DNA from: a virus
DNA length: 55,507 bases
Strand: one strand, 5' to 3'
IMG/VR virus record: IMGVR_UViG_3300046004_001044
Location: 1-55,507 of that record
The notes under the pieces were generated by a model. That model searched no databases. It was given only the letters and a program-made list of their open reading frames with translations, and had not been told where the DNA came from. Made by a program: the position numbers and the translations under genes. Position 1 is the stretch's first letter, and every line of letters starts with the position of its first letter. Of this stretch, positions 31,112 to 41,207 are shown piece by piece.

Positions 31112-32577
31112 TGCCAGAATATTACGGATATACGCCAACGAAGGCGATAGATTGGTCTAGCATCGGCAAAGGACTGTCTGATACTTTTAGCGATATAAAA
31201 GTAAATAGGGAGGCACGCGCTGCAAAAAATGAAGAGATTTATCAATCAGCTAAGAAATCAGTAGATAGTTTAGATACAATGAAAACTCAGTCTCTTGAGT
31301 CATTTGTTGGTTCAAGTGCTGATGAGGTTCGAAATAACCTACTTCAAGCCAATAAAGATTTAAAGGCAGGTAGAATTCATCCAAGAGACTATAGAAATCT
31401 AGTAAACAATATCAATTCCTCTTGGGGTACATTTGCAACTACAGCCAAAACTCTTGATGAAAGAGTAATGTCGGCTATGCAAAGACAACAAACAGGAGAA
31501 GATGGAACTCCTCCGCCAGCTTCTACATTTGAGATGTTCAATATGAAGCAAGCTTTGTCAATGAAAGATCTTGCTAATAAAAAAGTAAAAGTAAGTGGTA
31601 ACGGAGATTTGATTATGTATGATCAAAATGATCCATCCAATGAAATAAACTTGCGAACTATTGGTAACATTGAAGAGCTGGTTGATAACAGAGTTAATGT
31701 AAACAAAGCAGTCCAAGCAAATGTTGAAAACTGGAGTGAGTATATTCGTCAAAATGTTACTGGTGGAGGTAGAGAAAAAATGATTGAAGACTTAACTCAG
31801 AGTCCTTATTTCAAAGAGACTGAGTACGACTTAATTAATTCAATCGCCAATCCAAATAATCCAAGAGCGATTACATCAATCTTACTTGACAACTCTGATA
31901 ACGGATATGTATTATTCAAGAGTGAAGGGGAAAAGAACGGACTTATTGTTGATGCGATTAGACGAAAAGAATCTATCGACGGTAAGGAGATGTCTGAGGA
32001 TGATAGAAAGAAATATGCAGAGGAATATCTGAATAACAAAATGATTAAAGTAGCTACTGATGAGAATGGAAATTCACAGCCAGTCGTTACTGATAAAATG
32101 ATCAAGGAAGCTCAAGATGTAGTTAAAGGTCAGATTAGATTGCAATTGAAGAATTCAATGACTGAATCTAGAGGATTTGCTCCACAAAGCTATGGTGGAT
32201 CTGGAGGAGGATCTGGAGCTGATAATGGTACAAATGATTATGCTGGGTACGAAGTAATCTATTCATCTTGGACTACTGGCAACATGGATAAGTTAAATGC
32301 TGCAAACCCAGATTATGAATTCAAAAGAGTTAGCCCTACTGAGATTGAGATATATAAACGAAAAGGCATTAATGTCAAAGGAGAGATTGTAGACCAACCA
32401 AAGAAAATAGCTAAAGTAACAAACGCTAGAGACTTGGCTCCATATATATTTGGGGAAGGTGGTACTAAAGGAGCTAATGCATCATACCAAATGTTTGATG
32501 ATCAGAAGAAAGCATTCAATGCTGCAGGAAAGGGAAGTAAAGGAAATAATAACGATCCATTAGGATTAGGAATTTAA
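31111..32577 (+). CDS. Putative internal virion (ejection) protein, 488 aa
   Basis: A helical, charged protein with a Lys- and Glu-rich middle, one Gly-Ser-rich linker at about residues 360-376 (YGGSGGGSGADNGTNDYAG), and a Gly-rich C-terminus. The start overlaps the previous stop by one base. Position and size suit the second ejection protein of a podovirus (T7 gp15-like), which with its partners forms the DNA-translocation conduit across the periplasm. No enzyme motif is visible. Confidence 0.55.
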   Translation: MPEYYGYTPTKAIDWSSIGKGLSDTFSDIKVNREARAAKNEEIYQSAKKSVDSLDTMKTQSLESFVGSSADEVRNNLLQANKDLKAGRIHPRDYRNLVNNINSSWGTFATTAKTLDERVMSAMQRQQTGEDGTPPPASTFEMFNMKQALSMKDLANKKVKVSGNGDLIMYDQNDPSNEINLRTIGNIEELVDNRVNVNKAVQANVENWSEYIRQNVTGGGREKMIEDLTQSPYFKETEYDLINSIANPNNPRAITSILLDNSDNGYVLFKSEGEKNGLIVDAIRRKESIDGKEMSEDDRKKYAEEYLNNKMIKVATDENGNSQPVVTDKMIKEAQDVVKGQIRLQLKNSMTESRGFAPQSYGGSGGGSGADNGTNDYAGYEVIYSSWTTGNMDKLNAANPDYEFKRVSPTEIEIYKRKGINVKGEIVDQPKKIAKVTNARDLAPYIFGEGGTKGANASYQMFDDQKKAFNAAGKGSKGNNNDPLGLGI

Positions 32578-32588
32578 TATAATAAGTT

Positions 32589-35500
32589 ATGCCAGTTGAT
32601 TATAAAGAATTTGCGAAGACAATAAAGGCTAAATATCCACAGTACAAAGATGCTGACGACTTGACTCTAGCTAAGAAGATGGTCGAAAAATTTCCAGAAT
32701 ACAAGGATAAGGTAACATTTGAGCCAGTAAAAAAAAAAGAAAAGTCGGAATCGGATTCTCAATCTGGGGCAAGTACTTCTTCTTCGGTTACGCCAAGCAA
32801 ACAAATGCCTTCGCCTTCGGGTTCATCTGCTCAAGGATATGACCCAAACAAGAACCTATTAAAGGCAGATCAAATAGCTCCAAAGCAGGAGTCAGTTTCG
32901 CGGACACAGGTATTTACTGGATATCCAACAAAAGAAAAGAATGAATACCGAGTTCAAGATGGTATTTGGCAAAGAAGACAGCCGAACGAATCTGGATGGC
33001 AGAATGTATTAAATGAAGGATCAGTAAATGCCCTAAACAAGCAATTCAACCAAAAAGTTGCTTACAGTTCAGCTAAAGAAAAGTATATTGGGGTAACTTC
33101 AAGTAAGAAAGAAGTTATGGATAGCAAGCTTACCGCTATAAACTCAAAACTTATTGATAAGGCAGAGGATGAAGTTGTTCCTAAAATGAAGTCTTTATTT
33201 CCAGACTTTGATTTTGCTACAAGCGGAACACTTACTGATGAAATGAAGGTAATAGCACCGAATGGTAAGACGCACACTGTTTCACTGGATAATTTCACAT
33301 ACGATTCAGATAAGAATGAAGCTGTATTATTGCGTGAATTCTTAAGAGCAAATTCAAACGATGAGTTAAATGCAGCTCAAAAAGAATTGAATGAAGCTCA
33401 AAAAGAAGCGGCTGTATTCGATATTCCATTATTCCAACCAAGAATAACGTTGGGTGAAGGTGATGAAAGAATTATCACAAACCCAGAAGATATAAAGCAA
33501 GCTCCAAAAGCTGAAGGTAATATAATGTCTGCAAATGTAAGGTTAGATGCAGCTACGAAAGCCTATGCGAAAGAAACCGTACAGGCATTTGAAGATGTAA
33601 TGGACCGACAAGTACAGGCTGGAAAAACATCTGGCAAACTAGATGATGAGGAAGCAAGAGCAGCCTATGCAGTCCTAAATCATGATTGGAAAACTGTTAA
33701 GGCTTACAATGACTTTTCAGCAGACATGAAGTCATCTGCCGATGAACTTACAAAGCAATTTACTGATTTTTCAACTTGGGTAGATGGAATAAATGCCAGA
33801 GTGAAGAATGGTGAAATTTCTAAAGAGCAGTATGAAAGTGAGTATCTTCCACAGATGCAATCTGGACAAGAAGCCTTGAGAGCTAAGGCGGTTGAGATCG
33901 ATGCTGACATAAAGACATCAAACAATATGTACACATCAATCGAAAGGTCTTCTGCTGAAAACTTGGTGATACAAGAATCTAGAGGATCAATTGGTGGCGG
34001 TATTGCATACAATTTCACGAAAGGACTTACAGATATTGCTAGGCTGGCTTCTATGGGAGCTGTATCAAAAGATGCTCAAGAGGATATTGTTAGATCAATC
34101 GTAGGTCAAGGAACTACTGCTGAATATATGTCTTCAGATAAGAGAAACGACTTAACTAAAGTATTATTTAGTTTGTCTCAAACTCTTGGGCAAGCAGCTA
34201 CTGGAGGTGTTCTTGGTGGGGGCGCTTCAGCTGCGAGTAAGGCAGCATCATTCGCCCCATTCTACGCTGGTAGTTACTATGAAATGAGAGATCAGTTTGA
34301 TAGCCCAGAGTTTGCTGATGTATCAGATGCTCAGAAAATATTGTTTTCATCTCTTTATGGAACCGCATCAGCTGTACTTGAGAAATATGGTTTAACGAAA
34401 TCCATAGCAAAGACACCTATGGGTCAAGGACTGACTAATAGAATATTAAATTCAGCTATTAAAGGACTTCCAAAAGATGCTACTGAAACACAAGTGAGAG
34501 ATGCTATTGAGAATAGCGTTATAAATAAGCTAAAGGAAGCTGGAGTCAGAACGGTGAGTGCTGCCGTAATAGAAGGATCAACTGAAGCAGCTCAATCAGC
34601 TACTCAAATAACATTAAAGGAAACTTTTGATTTACTAAATGATAATAATTATTTTGATAACGGTACTGGTTGGGACATTGCTAAGCAAATCGCAACTGAA
34701 GCATACTTAGGTGCGATTGGCGGGGGAATGATGAGCGTGGCTTCTAGCGGAACTAGAATCATGGCTGATGGAATAAATAAATCGCTGAATAAAGGTCAGA
34801 TGGAAATGCTTGATGCTATCTCTAAGTTAGATGGTATGGATGCTGCATTTGATGCTCATTTAAAGAGTAAGGTTATTAGCGGTGAAATAACTCCAGCAGA
34901 GGCTTCAGAAATGAATAAATCATTCCGAGAAGTTAAGGCAAACATGGATAAAATCCCAACTGACATCTCAATCGAAAAGAAATCAGAAGCGTTCGATTTA
35001 ATGATTGAAAGATCTAAGATTGAAAAAGAGATTGAAGGCAAGGAGGATAACTTAGTTGTTGGTCAAAAGGAAAGAATTAAAGAAATCAATCTTTCATTAC
35101 AAGAATTAAGTACTGCTAAAGCGGAACCAATAGAAGCTAACGACCAAGTTGACGTGCAAATTAACGACCAAGTTGTGGTTGATAAGCCAGTCATTGCAAA
35201 AAATGCAACTGTTGAGGTAGAAAGATTAAAAACATTAGCTCCAGAAGTTGAGGATGGCGCTACATTAAATCTAGACGGATCTAAATATGAAGGAGTTGGA
35301 TTAGTGGTACCAGTTGATAGTATCAATACAACTACTGAAGAAATTACTCCAGAAATGATTGCTGACTTTGTTGAGTCACGTCAAGAAATGATTGGAGATG
35401 CTGGAGTAGTAAAAGCTGGAGTATATAAATTCCCAAATAGTAATCAGGTATCTATCGATTTGTCAGTAGTCGTTCCAGAAACATCAAGAGAACAAGCAAT

Positions 35501-38500
35501 TGAATTCGGGAAGTTGGCTGATCAAGAGTCCTTATTTGACTTAGGTACATTTGAAAATGTGAAAACTGGGGGGACTGGATTAAATCCAATGAAATTTACT
35601 CCAGAGCAACATAGAGAAATTGCGACTGCATTAAAAGAAGGAAGAGTTCCAAATGTATTTGGTTCACAATCACAAGCTGTAGAGCAAAACGAACTCACAC
35701 TTGATAATTATTCAGACGTTGAGAAATCAATTGTAACGAACGATAAGGATGGTAGAGCTACGAATATAGCAAAAGCAGCTAGAGCTGTGCTTAAATCTCT
35801 TCCTAGTGCAAAAATATACCTACATAATACCACTGAAGAATATCGAGATGCAATCGCGAAGGCAGAAGGATCAGATCGTGAGCAGGTGGATATCGATGAG
35901 AATGGGGACCAGCAGTCAAACGGTACATACTTAAATGGAGGAATTCATATAGACATGTCTAGAGCTGATGCGTCAACAGTATTCCACGAAGCATTTCATC
36001 ATGCAGTTGTTACTACAGAAATGAAGAAAGAACTGATGCGTGACTGGGTGGATGGACTGAAGAAAATTGTATCAGATAAAGATCTTATTGCAAAGCTTGA
36101 AGGTTTTGAGTCCAGATACGATGGGGATGTGGATTCCGATAAGGCTGAAGAATTTCTTGCCGAACTAAATGCAATACTAGCTGAAGCAAAGACTGAATTA
36201 ACAACTACTAAGCTGCAACAATTTAAGCAGTTAGTAAATTCTATTGCTAAAAAGTTAGGGCTTCCTGCTGTGTTTAAGGATTCAGATACTGCTCAAGAGG
36301 TTTTGAATTTTATGAACGACATGGCTAAAAACATGCGTCAAGGGAAGGAGATAAAAACTACTTCTGTAGTTGGAGATATTGCTTCTCGTAAAAAACGTAT
36401 GTCTGAGCCAGTTGCTGGGAATAAATTATTCAGCGAGCCTCTTAAGGATGCATCTGTAATTGCAGAAAGATATTCAGAGAAATCTGGTATTGAGTATGTC
36501 GATCCAGCGAAAATCTCAAAACTTGATGAAAGCAATTCAAAAGCAATTGCTGCTGAGTACGACAAAATGAAAAATGATCCTACTGATCCAGAAGTGAAAG
36601 CTGCGTATGACGCAATGATTAGTGAGACAATCGATCAATATGAAGAGATCATTAAGGATGGATATGTAATCGAAGTGAATAACAACGAGCCATACTCTAG
36701 TTCTGAAGAGATGATAAAAGATCTTCGTGATAATAAGCGAATGAAAATATTCTCTACTGAGTCTGGATTTGGAGATGATCCAATTACTGATGAGCAGAGA
36801 GCAGAAAACCCATTACTTCAAAGAACTAAGTATTCAGATTCGAATGGAGTTCCATTACTAGCGAATGATATATTTAGATTTGTGCATGACTTCTTTGGTC
36901 ACGCTAAATTTGGAAATGGATTTGGTCCAGTTGGGGAGGAAAATGCTTGGAGAATTCATTCAGTTATGTATTCTGAATTAGCCAGAAGAGCTGTTACTTC
37001 TGAAACGAGAGGTCAAAATAGCTGGGTTAATTTTAGTGGGGTGAATGACGCTGCATTTAAACTGCGTGATAAAGCCAGAGAGTTACGTAAGCAAGGTAAA
37101 ATTAATGAAGCAAATGAAATGGTTGGTCAAGTTTATGATCAAATGCAATTTGCTGAACAGAAGGTTGGATTAATGCCAGAGTGGGTATCAGAAACTGGGC
37201 CTCGTAAAAAACAAAAGTCAGGTAAGAAGCCACTTCAAAAAGCAATCGATAAGTCATTCGCGAAGTCTACTAAAAAAGTAGTTATAAATGAGCGTGTTGC
37301 ACTTAGAGATCAAATAAAATCAGAAGTGAAAGCTGCGCGTACAGCTGGCCTTGATAAGGTAAGAAAATTCAGAGCGATTGCTGGTGCAGTAAATGCAATG
37401 AAGCGTAATGGATCGATCACTTCGAAGCAAGCAATCACTATTGTAAACAAGCTTGCAAAAGTTAATTTAGATAGTCCAGTAGCTACGCAGAAATTCATAG
37501 ATTACGCATCGAAAGTATTCGATAATGCTGATTACAAACAGCAATTGTCTGATGCATTTAAGATTCAACGACAAATTAAAAACAAGTTAAAAAATGGTCA
37601 AGCATCAACTATTGCAGCAGCTAAGGCTTTTGCGTCAATCGATCCACTTCTTGTGGATGACTTTAGTGAATACATGGAGTACGCGAACAGAGTGTATTCA
37701 GCTGTACGCTCATCTCGTACCACTAATTCAGCGGTAGAATTAAAGTCTGCTATGGATATCCAAGCGATTAGTGAATATACTGACGCTATGATTGAAGTAC
37801 AGAATGAAAAAAGAAAGGAAGAAATTCTTGCAGTATACCAAGAACTAGTAGATGCTGGAGTTATATCTGAAGACATGTCTTTGAAAGATATTCAATCAGT
37901 AATAAATTCACTTAAGGACCCGTCCAATAAAGACATCCAAGAGGAAAGTATTCGTGCATTCATCAATGGAAGAATTGAATTATTAAATAATGATATCCAG
38001 TTCATCCTTAAGAATAGCATTGATCCATCTGGAGATAATTTAGAGATCACTCCAAGACAGCGAGAACTTATTTCGAAACTGATTAAAATAGATGCGTCAA
38101 AACTTTCTATAAAAGAAGCGATTAGACTTGTTGAATTCATGGATAACTTCACAGCTAATGGAGTAGTTGATGGGATTGAGGAGGTTAGTTCTATTTACGA
38201 AGGTAAAGAAGGCGCTGCTAGAATTAAGAAAGAAGGAATTGTAGCTAGGTCTTTGAAGACACTTAATGGAAAATTGAGTGGGTCCAAAACAAAAGCTTAC
38301 GGAGGTGCTATTTGGGCGCAACAGATGATGACATTTGTTACTCTGAATGACATGATGTTCAAGGGTGTTCGTAGAGCTGGGAAGGTTCTTACTGAGATGG
38401 GATTTTATGCCTTTTCCAATGGTGCCAATAAGGCGAATAATACTTGGAATAAGATTGTAAATGAATATTCTGACACATTCACTAAGCTAAAACCTAATGG

Positions 38501-40886
38501 AGAAAAATTTAACACAGCTAAAAATATCTATGAGCGCGGGATGTATGCGTTCATTAATAGAACTGTAGCTGGTACTGAGGCTCAACAAAAAGAAGAGCTA
38601 GCAAGAAAGGTTGGATTGCTTAAGGAAAGTATCTCAAGACTTAAAAAGAAAGGGGATTTGAAGCAGCAGAAAATGGCTGACATCTACCAAGAGCTATTTG
38701 ATAAGCTTGGTCTTGATGAAAACAATCTTATCATTTCTGATATTGAGTCTAGAATCGATCCAATAAATAAGGATGCTGTAAACTGGTGGATTGATGAATG
38801 GGGTAAGCACTACTCTGACCTTGCTGATGTAAGTTCAAGCGTGTATAATACCATTCTTGGTAAAGATGTAAACTATACCCCAGATGCATTCTCAAAGATT
38901 ACATCTACGGCTGACAATATTGAACAGATACTTGAGGATAATGGCGGAGCTTTTGCTGCATCACTTAACTACGTGTACGATAAAAAAGCTGGAGCATTAA
39001 TGGAATCTAAGAAGTTATCTGGAATGGATATCGATAGATTCGTTAATCTAGACTTTGATGCTGTCAACTCTCGTGCGGTTAAATCAGCACTGATTGATAT
39101 TAACACTGCTGCAGCTACAAGACAGATTCAAGGATTTCTTTCTTCCGATGAATGGAGCGAAATCATTCCAAGTAAAGAAGACAGAGACTTGTATGAAGCA
39201 AAGCTAAAATCATACATTTTCAGATCAAGAAACAAAATGGCTGGATCAGCTGACAAAGATTCGACACTTGCGACTATTGAACGTATTACTAGAACAATGG
39301 GTCTATTGGGTACAACTAAAGCATTAGGTGGGGTTCTTCAGTCAATCAAGCAAACTGTACCAGTTATGATCAATACTGCAATCAATACTGGAGAAACAAT
39401 GAGAATCTTGACTCCATTTAAGGACAAAGATATTCATGACTGGATTGATAGAAGTGGTATGGCTATTTCGAATCGTGGAGCTGAATCAAGAACAAATATA
39501 GAGGCGGCTCATGATGTATTGGAAAAAGCATTTGAAGGGTCTGCAGTTGGACGGGCTACTGAAGAAACATGGAAAGCTATTGAAAAGGCAAATACAATGT
39601 GGCTTAAAGTGTTTCTTGCTAATCCAGATGTATGGGTAGCTCGAAGCGCATTCATTTCTTACTATAAGCAGGACTTGAAAAGACAAGGAATTGATGCTAG
39701 CAATATTGATTGGACAAATCACGAGATGAATACTGAGTCGGCAAACTATGCTCAACACATGGTTGATCGCCAACAGAACGTATCTGATACGAATCTTGGA
39801 GGTGAATTATTCACAAATGAAAACTTCTATGCAAAAATGCTTAAGAATATTTTATTCCCATTTGCATCGTTTGCTATAAACCAGAAGTCGAGAATGTATT
39901 CAGATGTCGCGACACTCACTTCAACTGATGGTTCATATGAGGATAAAGTAACAGCGATGAGATCTCTTGGAGGGGTAATAACTGAAATGCTTGCCTACCA
40001 ATCATTAGGATTGTATATTAGATATGCTATTTTAATGGCGGTCAGAGAGGCACTTACTGGATATGAGCCAGATGAAGAAGAGAAAGATAAATGGTTTGAT
40101 AATCAAGCAAAATATGCATCAAGACAAACAATAGTCGATCTTGCATCTCCAGCTCCAATTGCTGATTACTGGGTAATTGAGGCTGTGAATAAGATGATCG
40201 AAGCGGTATCTAATCCATCTGATTCTACAATCCAAGACGCGGTGAATGTTGAGAATGAAGCAAGAATGCTTAAAGGTGAGGACCCGCTTGAAGGATATAA
40301 AAAGGATGAATGGATTGCTAACTGGAAGAAAGAACAGATTAAAGACAAGCAGTTCTTAAATGATTCAGATATGTCATTCGGTACGCTTGGAATTATTGGC
40401 GATAAGGCTGGAAAACTTCTTGATATGATTGAAGTTGCTAATACTGGAGTACTTAACTATGAGTTTGCAGGACAGAAGCAAGAAAAATTCATCATGGAAA
40501 AAGATCGTGAAGCAGTTAAAACAATGATTCCATACATGGCGCTATATGTGGCTGGATTCGCACCTAAAGAGGTGGAAGATGCATCGAGATATGTGATAGC
40601 TGACACTAAGAAAATGGGTGTTTCAATGAAAAAGGGAGTTACTTATCAAGAAATTGTAGATTACAATAAAGGGAAAGAAGTTGATAAAATTCAAGCATTC
40701 TTGATTGATAAGATGAGAGGTACCGACGACATGAAGGCATCAGAAAGAATTATTGAGGAGATCGACTGGATCAATGAGAAAGGTGGGCTTGCAAATGATA
40801 AGCAGATGGATAAGTATATCGAAATCTACGAAAGAGATGGTAGCGTTGGAGCTACCGACATGGAGAAAATACAGAAGTTAAAGTAA
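32589..40886 (+). CDS. Giant internal virion/polyvalent-type protein, 2765 aa
   Basis: It begins with a short helical element (DYKEFAKTIKAKYPQYKD) and a Ser-rich linker. A Gly- and Ala-rich segment (about 470-560, GGIAYNFTKGL, GGVLGGGASAASKAASFAPF) may be membrane-active. A zinc-protease motif HEAFHH (HExxH, about 1133-1138) follows, then a distinct domain with FVHDFFGHAKFGNGFG (HDxxGH at 1433-1438), GEENAWRIHSVMYS and ETRGQNSWVNF (about 1472-1483), a pattern recurring in large phage virion proteins whose activity is unknown. The last 1000 residues are helical. It sits in the place of T7 gp16 and resembles polyvalent proteins that carry several effector domains into the host with the DNA. No RNA-polymerase motif is seen. 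Confidence 0.7.
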   Translation: MPVDYKEFAKTIKAKYPQYKDADDLTLAKKMVEKFPEYKDKVTFEPVKKKEKSESDSQSGASTSSSVTPSKQMPSPSGSSAQGYDPNKNLLKADQIAPKQESVSRTQVFTGYPTKEKNEYRVQDGIWQRRQPNESGWQNVLNEGSVNALNKQFNQKVAYSSAKEKYIGVTSSKKEVMDSKLTAINSKLIDKAEDEVVPKMKSLFPDFDFATSGTLTDEMKVIAPNGKTHTVSLDNFTYDSDKNEAVLLREFLRANSNDELNAAQKELNEAQKEAAVFDIPLFQPRITLGEGDERIITNPEDIKQAPKAEGNIMSANVRLDAATKAYAKETVQAFEDVMDRQVQAGKTSGKLDDEEARAAYAVLNHDWKTVKAYNDFSADMKSSADELTKQFTDFSTWVDGINARVKNGEISKEQYESEYLPQMQSGQEALRAKAVEIDADIKTSNNMYTSIERSSAENLVIQESRGSIGGGIAYNFTKGLTDIARLASMGAVSKDAQEDIVRSIVGQGTTAEYMSSDKRNDLTKVLFSLSQTLGQAATGGVLGGGASAASKAASFAPFYAGSYYEMRDQFDSPEFADVSDAQKILFSSLYGTASAVLEKYGLTKSIAKTPMGQGLTNRILNSAIKGLPKDATETQVRDAIENSVINKLKEAGVRTVSAAVIEGSTEAAQSATQITLKETFDLLNDNNYFDNGTGWDIAKQIATEAYLGAIGGGMMSVASSGTRIMADGINKSLNKGQMEMLDAISKLDGMDAAFDAHLKSKVISGEITPAEASEMNKSFREVKANMDKIPTDISIEKKSEAFDLMIERSKIEKEIEGKEDNLVVGQKERIKEINLSLQELSTAKAEPIEANDQVDVQINDQVVVDKPVIAKNATVEVERLKTLAPEVEDGATLNLDGSKYEGVGLVVPVDSINTTTEEITPEMIADFVESRQEMIGDAGVVKAGVYKFPNSNQVSIDLSVVVPETSREQAIEFGKLADQESLFDLGTFENVKTGGTGLNPMKFTPEQHREIATALKEGRVPNVFGSQSQAVEQNELTLDNYSDVEKSIVTNDKDGRATNIAKAARAVLKSLPSAKIYLHNTTEEYRDAIAKAEGSDREQVDIDENGDQQSNGTYLNGGIHIDMSRADASTVFHEAFHHAVVTTEMKKELMRDWVDGLKKIVSDKDLIAKLEGFESRYDGDVDSDKAEEFLAELNAILAEAKTELTTTKLQQFKQLVNSIAKKLGLPAVFKDSDTAQEVLNFMNDMAKNMRQGKEIKTTSVVGDIASRKKRMSEPVAGNKLFSEPLKDASVIAERYSEKSGIEYVDPAKISKLDESNSKAIAAEYDKMKNDPTDPEVKAAYDAMISETIDQYEEIIKDGYVIEVNNNEPYSSSEEMIKDLRDNKRMKIFSTESGFGDDPITDEQRAENPLLQRTKYSDSNGVPLLANDIFRFVHDFFGHAKFGNGFGPVGEENAWRIHSVMYSELARRAVTSETRGQNSWVNFSGVNDAAFKLRDKARELRKQGKINEANEMVGQVYDQMQFAEQKVGLMPEWVSETGPRKKQKSGKKPLQKAIDKSFAKSTKKVVINERVALRDQIKSEVKAARTAGLDKVRKFRAIAGAVNAMKRNGSITSKQAITIVNKLAKVNLDSPVATQKFIDYASKVFDNADYKQQLSDAFKIQRQIKNKLKNGQASTIAAAKAFASIDPLLVDDFSEYMEYANRVYSAVRSSRTTNSAVELKSAMDIQAISEYTDAMIEVQNEKRKEEILAVYQELVDAGVISEDMSLKDIQSVINSLKDPSNKDIQEESIRAFINGRIELLNNDIQFILKNSIDPSGDNLEITPRQRELISKLIKIDASKLSIKEAIRLVEFMDNFTANGVVDGIEEVSSIYEGKEGAARIKKEGIVARSLKTLNGKLSGSKTKAYGGAIWAQQMMTFVTLNDMMFKGVRRAGKVLTEMGFYAFSNGANKANNTWNKIVNEYSDTFTKLKPNGEKFNTAKNIYERGMYAFINRTVAGTEAQQKEELARKVGLLKESISRLKKKGDLKQQKMADIYQELFDKLGLDENNLIISDIESRIDPINKDAVNWWIDEWGKHYSDLADVSSSVYNTILGKDVNYTPDAFSKITSTADNIEQILEDNGGAFAASLNYVYDKKAGALMESKKLSGMDIDRFVNLDFDAVNSRAVKSALIDINTAAATRQIQGFLSSDEWSEIIPSKEDRDLYEAKLKSYIFRSRNKMAGSADKDSTLATIERITRTMGLLGTTKALGGVLQSIKQTVPVMINTAINTGETMRILTPFKDKDIHDWIDRSGMAISNRGAESRTNIEAAHDVLEKAFEGSAVGRATEETWKAIEKANTMWLKVFLANPDVWVARSAFISYYKQDLKRQGIDASNIDWTNHEMNTESANYAQHMVDRQQNVSDTNLGGELFTNENFYAKMLKNILFPFASFAINQKSRMYSDVATLTSTDGSYEDKVTAMRSLGGVITEMLAYQSLGLYIRYAILMAVREALTGYEPDEEEKDKWFDNQAKYASRQTIVDLASPAPIADYWVIEAVNKMIEAVSNPSDSTIQDAVNVENEARMLKGEDPLEGYKKDEWIANWKKEQIKDKQFLNDSDMSFGTLGIIGDKAGKLLDMIEVANTGVLNYEFAGQKQEKFIMEKDREAVKTMIPYMALYVAGFAPKEVEDASRYVIADTKKMGVSMKKGVTYQEIVDYNKGKEVDKIQAFLIDKMRGTDDMKASERIIEEIDWINEKGGLANDKQMDKYIEIYERDGSVGATDMEKIQKLK

Positions 40887-40890
40887 AGCA

Positions 40891-40920
40891 AAAGCCCAGA
40901 CCGAGATCTGGGCTTTCTAT
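40891..40920. terminator. Convergent transcription terminator
   Basis: AAAGCCCAGA (40891-40900) and TCTGGGCTTT (40907-40916) form a perfect 10-bp stem with a six-base loop. T-rich sequence occurs on both sides (CTTTCTATT rightward, TTTTGCTTTACTT leftward), so it can serve both the rightward structural genes and the leftward block that meets here. Confidence 0.85.
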
Positions 40921-40922
40921 TA

Positions 40923-41013
40923 CATAAGCATGTAATGAAGCGATTAAGTCGTCACATCATTTAAATCAGATTCTTTCTCAACCCGTCGACTGGTGCCTGA
41001 ACCGATGCTTATG
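40923..41013. other. Intergenic element bounded by 9-base inverted repeats
   Basis: CATAAGCAT (40923-40931) and ATGCTTATG (41005-41013) are perfect complements 73 bases apart. The enclosed sequence has further short complementary stretches such as GGTGCC...GGCACC-like and GTCGAC. No ORF fits. It may be a structured 3' untranslated region of the leftward operon or a small RNA. Confidence 0.35.
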
Positions 41014-41018
41014 CAGTC

Positions 41019-41207
41019 TTACATAGACAACATCAAGTAAATAAATATTTTGTTGATCATTTCAGTTATCGAATATGTGATATGCACACCAAATAACGAA
41101 AGTGCAGTAAACACTGTCCAAACTGTTAATTTGAATCTCAATGTTTCAGTCTTGTCGTGGATGATTATCGCTGTAAGCGTGATCCACAATAGTATAAAAG
41201 CCCACAT
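41019..41207 (-). CDS. Small membrane protein, 62 aa
   Basis: Two hydrophobic segments (residues about 2-17, WAFILLWITLTAIII, and 26-46, LTVWTVFTALSLFGVHITYSI) flank a short charged loop (HDKTETLRFK), with a third hydrophobic patch at the end (IFIYLMLSM). The ATG overlaps the preceding stop by one base (TAATG), which supports it as the last gene of the leftward transcript. It may be a small inner-membrane protein; no family is recognised. Confidence 0.5.
   Translation of the reverse strand: MWAFILLWITLTAIIIHDKTETLRFKLTVWTVFTALSLFGVHITYSITEMINKIFIYLMLSM

Noticed and set aside
32589-40886. Giant phage RNA polymerase, as in crAss-like phages
   Set aside because: I looked for the DFDGD-type catalytic loop of these polymerases and found none. 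The HExxH and HDxxGH motifs and the order of the preceding genes fit an ejection or polyvalent protein.
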